53,358 nucleotides of DNA from an uncultured Prochlorococcus sp. (GTDB taxonomy: Bacteria > Cyanobacteriota > Cyanobacteriia > PCC-6307 > Cyanobiaceae). Within the stretch, counting starts at the first letter, position 1; every line of letters begins with the position of its first letter. Positions 51,545 to 53,358 of this stretch are shown in pieces. The stretch spans positions 1 through 53,358 of the forward strand of contig CABZHQ010000011.1 of the NCBI GenBank assembly GCA_902525585.1, given 5' to 3'. The notes beneath the pieces were generated by a model that ran no database searches, had not been told where the DNA came from, and saw nothing but the letters and a program-made list of their open reading frames with translations. The position numbers and the translations under genes were made by a program.

Positions 51545-53358
51545 ACAACAATATTCATAATTTTTCCTTTAACAATAATTATTTTTCTTATTTCCTTACC
51601 ATTAGTCCATTTTAATATGTTAGGTCTTTTAAGAGTTAATTCTTTAATTAGATCTTCACTCATATCATTATTAATATTTACTTTGTCTCTAACTTTTCCA
51701 TTCACTTGTATTACTAGTTCATACGAATCTTCCTTAAGTGCCTCTGCATTAAAGGAAGGCCAGTTTTCTAAATGCACAGATTTTTTAAATCCTATAAGAT
51801 GCCATATTTCTTCTGCAATATGAGGAGCAAAAGGAGCCAACAAAATACAAAATGTTTTTAAAGCCTCAATTTTTAAATTCTTGTTTACGTCATTAATGGA
51901 ATTTGATAATGAATTATAAAACTTCATTAGTTCTGAAATCGCAGTATTAAATTGGTTATTTAATATGTCATTTGAAATTTCTTTTATAGCGATATTCATT
52001 GACTTTATTAAACTTTTTTCTTTATCTGGATAGGAATTAGATTTATTATTTATATCTTTTGCACAATTTATATATAGCTTCCAAATCCTGCTTAAAAATC
52101 TAAATTGTCCTTCAACATCTGTATCTCCCCATTCCAAATCTTTTTCTGGCGGTGCTTTAAATAATATAAACATTCTTGCTGTATCTGCTCCATATTTCTT
52201 AATTACTGATTCAGGATCTATACCATTATATTTTGACTTAGACATTTTCTCGAAAAGAACTTCGAGTTTGGTATTGTCAATTGGATCTCTAGGATTTGTT
52301 AGGTCAGTAATATCGGAAGGAGAAACATATTTGCCCGATTTATTGTTTTTATAGGCTGCGGCCTGAACCATTCCTTGCGTTAATAGATTATTAAATGGTT
52401 CATCAATTTCAAATAGTTCATTATCCCTCAAGGCTTTAGTGAAAAATCTTGCATATAACAAATGCAATATTGCATGTTCTACACCTCCAACATATTGATC
52501 TACAGGCAACCACTTATTTATTTCAATCTTTTCAAATGGCTTATTAGAACATTTTGAAGATGGGTATCTTAAAAAATACCATGATGAACACATGAAAGTG
52601 TCCATAGTATCAGTTTCTTTTCTTGCCGCTATTCCACATTTTGGACATGTTGTAATTATCCAATTATTATTATCACCTAAAGCATTAATCTTGTTAGCCG
52701 AGATTTCTATATCTCTTGGTAAGGAAACAGGTAGTTCCGATTGCTTTAAAGGAACAGATCCACATTTTTTGCAATTAACTATGGGTATCGGACATCCCCA
52801 ATATCTTTGTCTAGAGATTAACCAATCTCTTAGACGATATTGAATCTTATTTTCAGCCCATCCATTTTTTACGCCCTCCTCAGATATTTTTAATTTAGCA
52901 ATAGTATTTTCTATACCATTGTATTGATTTGAATTAATAAGATATCCTTTTTCTACATAAGCTTCATCAAGCTCTTTATTTTGTTCGCTTTTATCCTTAA
53001 TTATTACCTGTTTAATATTAATATTATTTTTCTTTGCAAATTCAAAATCTCTTAGATCATGAGCAGGCACGCCCATAACAGCGCCTGTACCGTATTCATC
53101 GAGAACATAACTTGCCACCCAAATAGGTACAGGTTCAGAATTAACTGGATTTATTGCTGTTAAGCTAGTTTTTATTCCAATTTTTTCAAGTTCATTATTT
53201 TTATTATTTTTCAAATATTGTTTAAGATTTTCTATATCTCGTATGGTTTCTATATCAGAAATATTTTTTACTAATGAATGATTAACAGAAATTGCTAAAT
53301 AAGTAACTCCAAATAAAGTATCTGGCCTTGTTGTAAATACAGTAATTTTCTCTTCTGG
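51541..53358 (-). CDS. leuS: Leucyl-tRNA synthetase, C-terminal two thirds (5' end outside window)
   Basis: Partial, about 605 residues, with the frame open to the window edge; the apparent Met at 53214 is an internal TTG codon. From the upstream edge: [22 protein letters not shown] (editing/CP1 domain), [24 protein letters not shown] (editing domain), the [18 protein letters not shown] and CPKCG zinc-like module, [15 protein letters not shown], and the KMSKS loop ([13 protein letters not shown]). The anticodon-binding and C-terminal domains follow, ending NIVV. It charges tRNA-Leu and edits noncognate products. No mutation or frameshift seen. Confidence 0.96.
   Translation of the reverse strand, partial: PEEKITVFTTRPDTLFGVTYLAISVNHSLVKNISDIETIRDIENLKQYLKNNKNNELEKIGIKTSLTAINPVNSEPVPIWVASYVLDEYGTGAVMGVPAHDLRDFEFAKKNNINIKQVIIKDKSEQNKELDEAYVEKGYLINSNQYNGIENTIAKLKISEEGVKNGWAENKIQYRLRDWLISRQRYWGCPIPIVNCKKCGSVPLKQSELPVSLPRDIEISANKINALGDNNNWIITTCPKCGIAARKETDTMDTFMCSSWYFLRYPSSKCSNKPFEKIEINKWLPVDQYVGGVEHAILHLLYARFFTKALRDNELFEIDEPFNNLLTQGMVQAAAYKNNKSGKYVSPSDITDLTNPRDPIDNTKLEVLFEKMSKSKYNGIDPESVIKKYGADTARMFILFKAPPEKDLEWGDTDVEGQFRFLSRIWKLYINCAKDINNKSNSYPDKEKSLIKSMNIAIKEISNDILNNQFNTAISELMKFYNSLSNSINDVNKNLKIEALKTFCILLAPFAPHIAEEIWHLIGFKKSVHLENWPSFNAEALKEDSYELVIQVNGKVRDKVNINNDMSEDLIKELTLKRPNILKWTNGKEIRKIIIVKGKIMNIVV

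Noticed and set aside
1..53358. Mobile elements, prophage, CRISPR array, toxin-antitoxin or biosynthetic cluster
   Set aside because: No transposase, integrase, phage structural gene, repeat-spacer pattern or NRPS/PKS domain found; the MazG-like gene is a lone housecleaning-type enzyme without a MazE/MazF neighbour.

Overview
This is a low-G+C (about 30 % by eye), very compact stretch of a cyanobacterial core chromosome. Photosystem genes (psaK, psb28), a PAM68-type photosystem II assembly protein, a GUN4-domain protein, NtcA-style control of glnA and many cyanobacteria-only DUF families (DUF3082, DUF2499, DUF3593, DUF3110, DUF6439) point to marine picocyanobacteria. The base composition, short intergenic gaps and protein sequences fit high-light-adapted Prochlorococcus best. 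I see no insertion sequence, prophage, integrase, CRISPR array or rRNA operon. Every gene not cut by the window edge looks intact.

Layout. 1-4.4 kb: 3' part of dnaE, then leftward PAM68-like, rpsO, ruvA, a glycine-zipper protein and a DMT transporter. 4.4-9.6 kb: dnaG, then leftward an HExxH protein, the umuDC mutagenesis operon with a LexA-type operator, rlmH and a disordered Asn-rich protein. 9.6-15.5 kb: rightward rsmA, ispE, DUF3082, a 31-aa membrane ORF, pdhB, secD, secF and a 59-aa membrane ORF. 15.5-22.1 kb: AI-2E permease, psb28, mnmH, GUN4 protein, anti-sigma-type kinase, DUF6439, a methyltransferase, and glnA with an NtcA promoter and a strong terminator. 22.3-25.5 kb: class V aminotransferase, tadA, a group II PLP decarboxylase and a 45-aa membrane ORF. 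25.5-33.9 kb: mostly leftward GTPase/DUF697, lspA, bioY, MacB-like permease, pyk, YggT, scpB (no ordinary start codon) and ilvA, with a rightward MazG-like gene. 34-42.1 kb: dxs, then leftward psaK, DUF3593, DUF2499, peroxiredoxin, rpmB, htpG, hisZ, suhB and a ferredoxin. 42.2-53.4 kb: tRNA-Ser(GGA), dnaK, dnaJ, DUF3110, cyclophilin, ribBA, argC, purN, pgi and the 3' part of leuS.

Functionally this is housekeeping: replication and repair (dnaE, dnaG, ruvA, umuDC, scpB), translation and RNA modification (rpsO, rpmB, rlmH, rsmA, mnmH, tadA, leuS, tRNA-Ser), protein export and folding (secDF, lspA, dnaKJ, htpG, cyclophilin), central carbon and isoprenoid supply (pyk, pdhB, pgi, dxs, ispE), nitrogen and amino acids (glnA, aminotransferase, ilvA, argC, hisZ) and cofactors (ribBA, bioY). 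I found no clearly new multi-gene system. The observations most worth following are the non-canonical start of scpB, three small membrane ORFs (31, 59 and 45 aa), the LexA- and NtcA-type sites, the Tyr-to-Phe change at the adenylylation site of glutamine synthetase, the empty split-intein site in dnaE, and an inverted repeat before the aminotransferase gene.

No stretch longer than 300 bases lacks a gene. The longest intergenic gaps are about 210-215 bases (42253-42465 and 22058-22271) and 182 bases (49779-49960).
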